Source: JBLMZW01 sp050259035 (lineage in GTDB: Bacteria > Bacillota > Syntrophomonadia > Syntrophomonadales > DTU052). Taken from it: 5,705 nt of DNA. A program made the translations under genes and the position numbers. Shown here one piece after another: positions 5,079-5,705 of the stretch (position 1 is its first letter; each line of letters begins with the position of its first letter). The notes under the pieces were generated by a model that was given only the letters and a program-made list of their open reading frames with translations, was not told where the DNA came from and searched no databases. Where the stretch lies: NCBI GenBank assembly GCA_050259035.1, contig JBLMZW010000183.1, positions 1 through 5,705 of the forward strand, written 5' to 3'.

Positions 5079-5092
5079 ACAATAGGGTAATA

Positions 5093-5277
5093 ATCTTCAG
5101 ACCACCGTGGATGAGGAAAAACGCGGTCGGGTCATGAGCCTTTATTCTTCTAGGGATGGCCTACTTCAGCAGCCTGGCCCACCATATCCGAGTACGGCAT
5201 ACCCTCATGATCGCCGGAAACCATTGCGTCATCCATTTACCACATCCCACAGCGGAAAGGTTGCCTCGAAGCCGTAA
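5093..5277 (+). pseudogene. Decayed 3' remnant of a second EntS-like MFS exporter
   Basis: This segment aligns with the last 215 bp of the intact MFS gene (3409-3623). Codons 5095-5145 read LQTTVDEEKRGRVMSLY against LQTTVEDEKRGRVMSLY, with 47 of 51 bases identical. Two differences are synonymous and two swap Asp and Glu. After a small deletion the frame shifts, and 5156 onward reads MAYFSSLA, then HHIRVRHTLMIAG, matching MAPFGSLA and HHIGVLNTLMIGG of the intact gene with five residues (SGTMA) deleted. The end, GTT GCC TCG AAG CCG TAA (VASKP), is back in the original frame and matches VASKA plus stop. Overall it is 30 bp shorter than its counterpart. There is no 5' part, no start and no ribosome binding site, so it cannot make a transporter. 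An open frame running from 5156 through the remnant to 5500 is debris plus spacer, not a gene. Confidence 0.88.
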
Positions 5278-5297
5278 ACAGGGGGTCTGCCTTGTTT
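5276..5297. other. Stem-loop at the end of the MFS remnant
   Basis: AAACAGGG (5276-5283) pairs with CCTTGTTT (5290-5297) over 8 bp including one G-T pair, with a 6-base loop. It starts in the remnant's stop codon. No T-run follows, so it is at best a degraded terminator of the lost exporter gene. Confidence 0.3.
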
Positions 5298-5437
5298 ATC
5301 CCACCCTTTGTCCATCCTTTAATTCCTCAGTTAATTTTTCTAACAAGATGCTGGAAGGAAAAACCATAAAAATGGAGAATTCATCCAATGGAGACTTGCC
5401 CGCTTCATGGATTGCACTCGTGAATAATGGCGGGGCA

Positions 5438-5446
5438 TGCCATAAT
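5438..5446 (+). promoter_or_regulatory. Candidate extended -10 promoter for the acetyltransferase gene
   Basis: TGC followed by CATAAT (5441-5446) fits an extended -10 element, which needs little -35 contact; TTGCAC at 5412 is too far (23 bp) to be a standard -35. It overlaps the perfect palindrome GGCATGCC (5434-5441), a possible operator. Transcription would begin roughly 30 bp before the start codon. Confidence 0.35.
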
Positions 5447-5480
5447 AAAGATATCTCACACAAGCAAAAGGAGAAGTCGT

Positions 5481-5705
5481 ATGCGTCCTGTAAAGTCTGA
5501 AGATATTGAAGCATTAAGTGAACTTATGACCGAGGGCTTCATAAATGATCCCAAGAACGGCTATCAGTTAAGAGACCTTGAACGAAAGTATTTTATCCTC
5601 AAGACTGCGGTTATGAACCAGCTGCGGGGCTTTATGGACGACGGGGATGTTTATACCCTCGATAATTGCCGGGGCCTGGTCATAGGCTATGACAGCCGAA
5701 AGATT
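5481..5705 (+). CDS. N-terminal part of a probable GNAT-family acetyltransferase, 3' truncated by the window
   Basis: The frame runs from ATG 5481 to the end of the window, 75 residues without a stop. AAAGGAG at 5467-5473, 7 bp before the ATG, is the best ribosome binding site in this part of the window and fixes the start. The opening RPVKSEDIEALSELMTEGF is the usual beta1-alpha1 of GCN5-related N-acetyltransferases, where a short strand ending in R-x-x-x-x-D-I is followed by the first helix. The segment RGLVIGYDSRK near residues 64-74 fits the next strands. The acetyl-CoA binding motif (Q/R-x-x-G-x-G/A) would lie beyond the window edge, so the family call rests on the N-terminus alone. The gene probably has its own promoter, because the preceding 200 bp hold only the MFS remnant and spacer. 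The acceptor substrate (amino acid, protein N-terminus, antibiotic or polyamine) is unknown. Confidence 0.6.
   Translation, partial: MRPVKSEDIEALSELMTEGFINDPKNGYQLRDLERKYFILKTAVMNQLRGFMDDGDVYTLDNCRGLVIGYDSRKI

Noticed and set aside
5156..5500. Open frame of 114 codons on the + strand
   Set aside because: Its first 25 or so codons are MFS remnant in a shifted frame, the rest is spacer, and it overlaps the well-supported start of the acetyltransferase gene.

Overview
The window looks like a chromosomal segment of a Gram-positive anaerobe, most plausibly a Clostridia-class Bacillota of the Desulfotomaculum/Pelotomaculum type. The clues are strong purine-rich Shine-Dalgarno sites, mixed AT-rich and GC-richer genes side by side, a membrane HD-GYP regulator, and a spacer packed with GC-rich palindromes and 'GTGAGAC/GTAAGAC' short repeats. 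The lineage is an inference from style; there is no rRNA or marker gene.

Layout. (1) Positions 1-204 are the 3' end of an unrecognised helical, possibly TPR-like, protein. (2) 301-1065 is an AT-rich orphan gene for an exported protein with a clear signal peptide. (3) 1066-1766 is a 701-bp gene-free block with five copies of a palindromic element, 7-bp tandem repeats in both orientations, and a nested set of long inverted repeats (1307-1474) that could fold as one branched RNA. (4) 1767-2366 and 2406-3623 are a probable two-gene operon: a DJ-1/PfpI (isonitrile hydratase-like) protein and an EntS-like major facilitator exporter. (5) A short AT-rich spacer holds a broken small ORF whose last codon overlaps the start of the next gene (TAATG). 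(6) 3807-5078 is a six-helix membrane protein with a complete HD-GYP c-di-GMP phosphodiesterase domain. (7) 5093-5277 is a decayed 3' remnant of a second MFS exporter, paralogous to the intact one. (8) 5481-5705 is the start of a GNAT-type acetyltransferase that runs off the edge.

How the pieces relate. The DJ-1 protein and exporter probably share a transcript and may act on the same small molecule (modify or sense, then export), but the substrate cannot be read from sequence. The HD-GYP gene lies between an intact MFS gene and the tail of a diverged MFS paralog, so this locus probably once had two MFS genes and was rearranged around the signalling gene. The remnant's substitutions are mostly synonymous or conservative, which indicates it came from a once-functional paralog rather than a recent copy.

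The most noteworthy items are the structured repeat-rich spacer, the MFS remnant, and a cyclase-type linker helix joined to an HD-GYP domain. No CRISPR array, tRNA, rRNA, recognised riboswitch or complete insertion sequence was seen.
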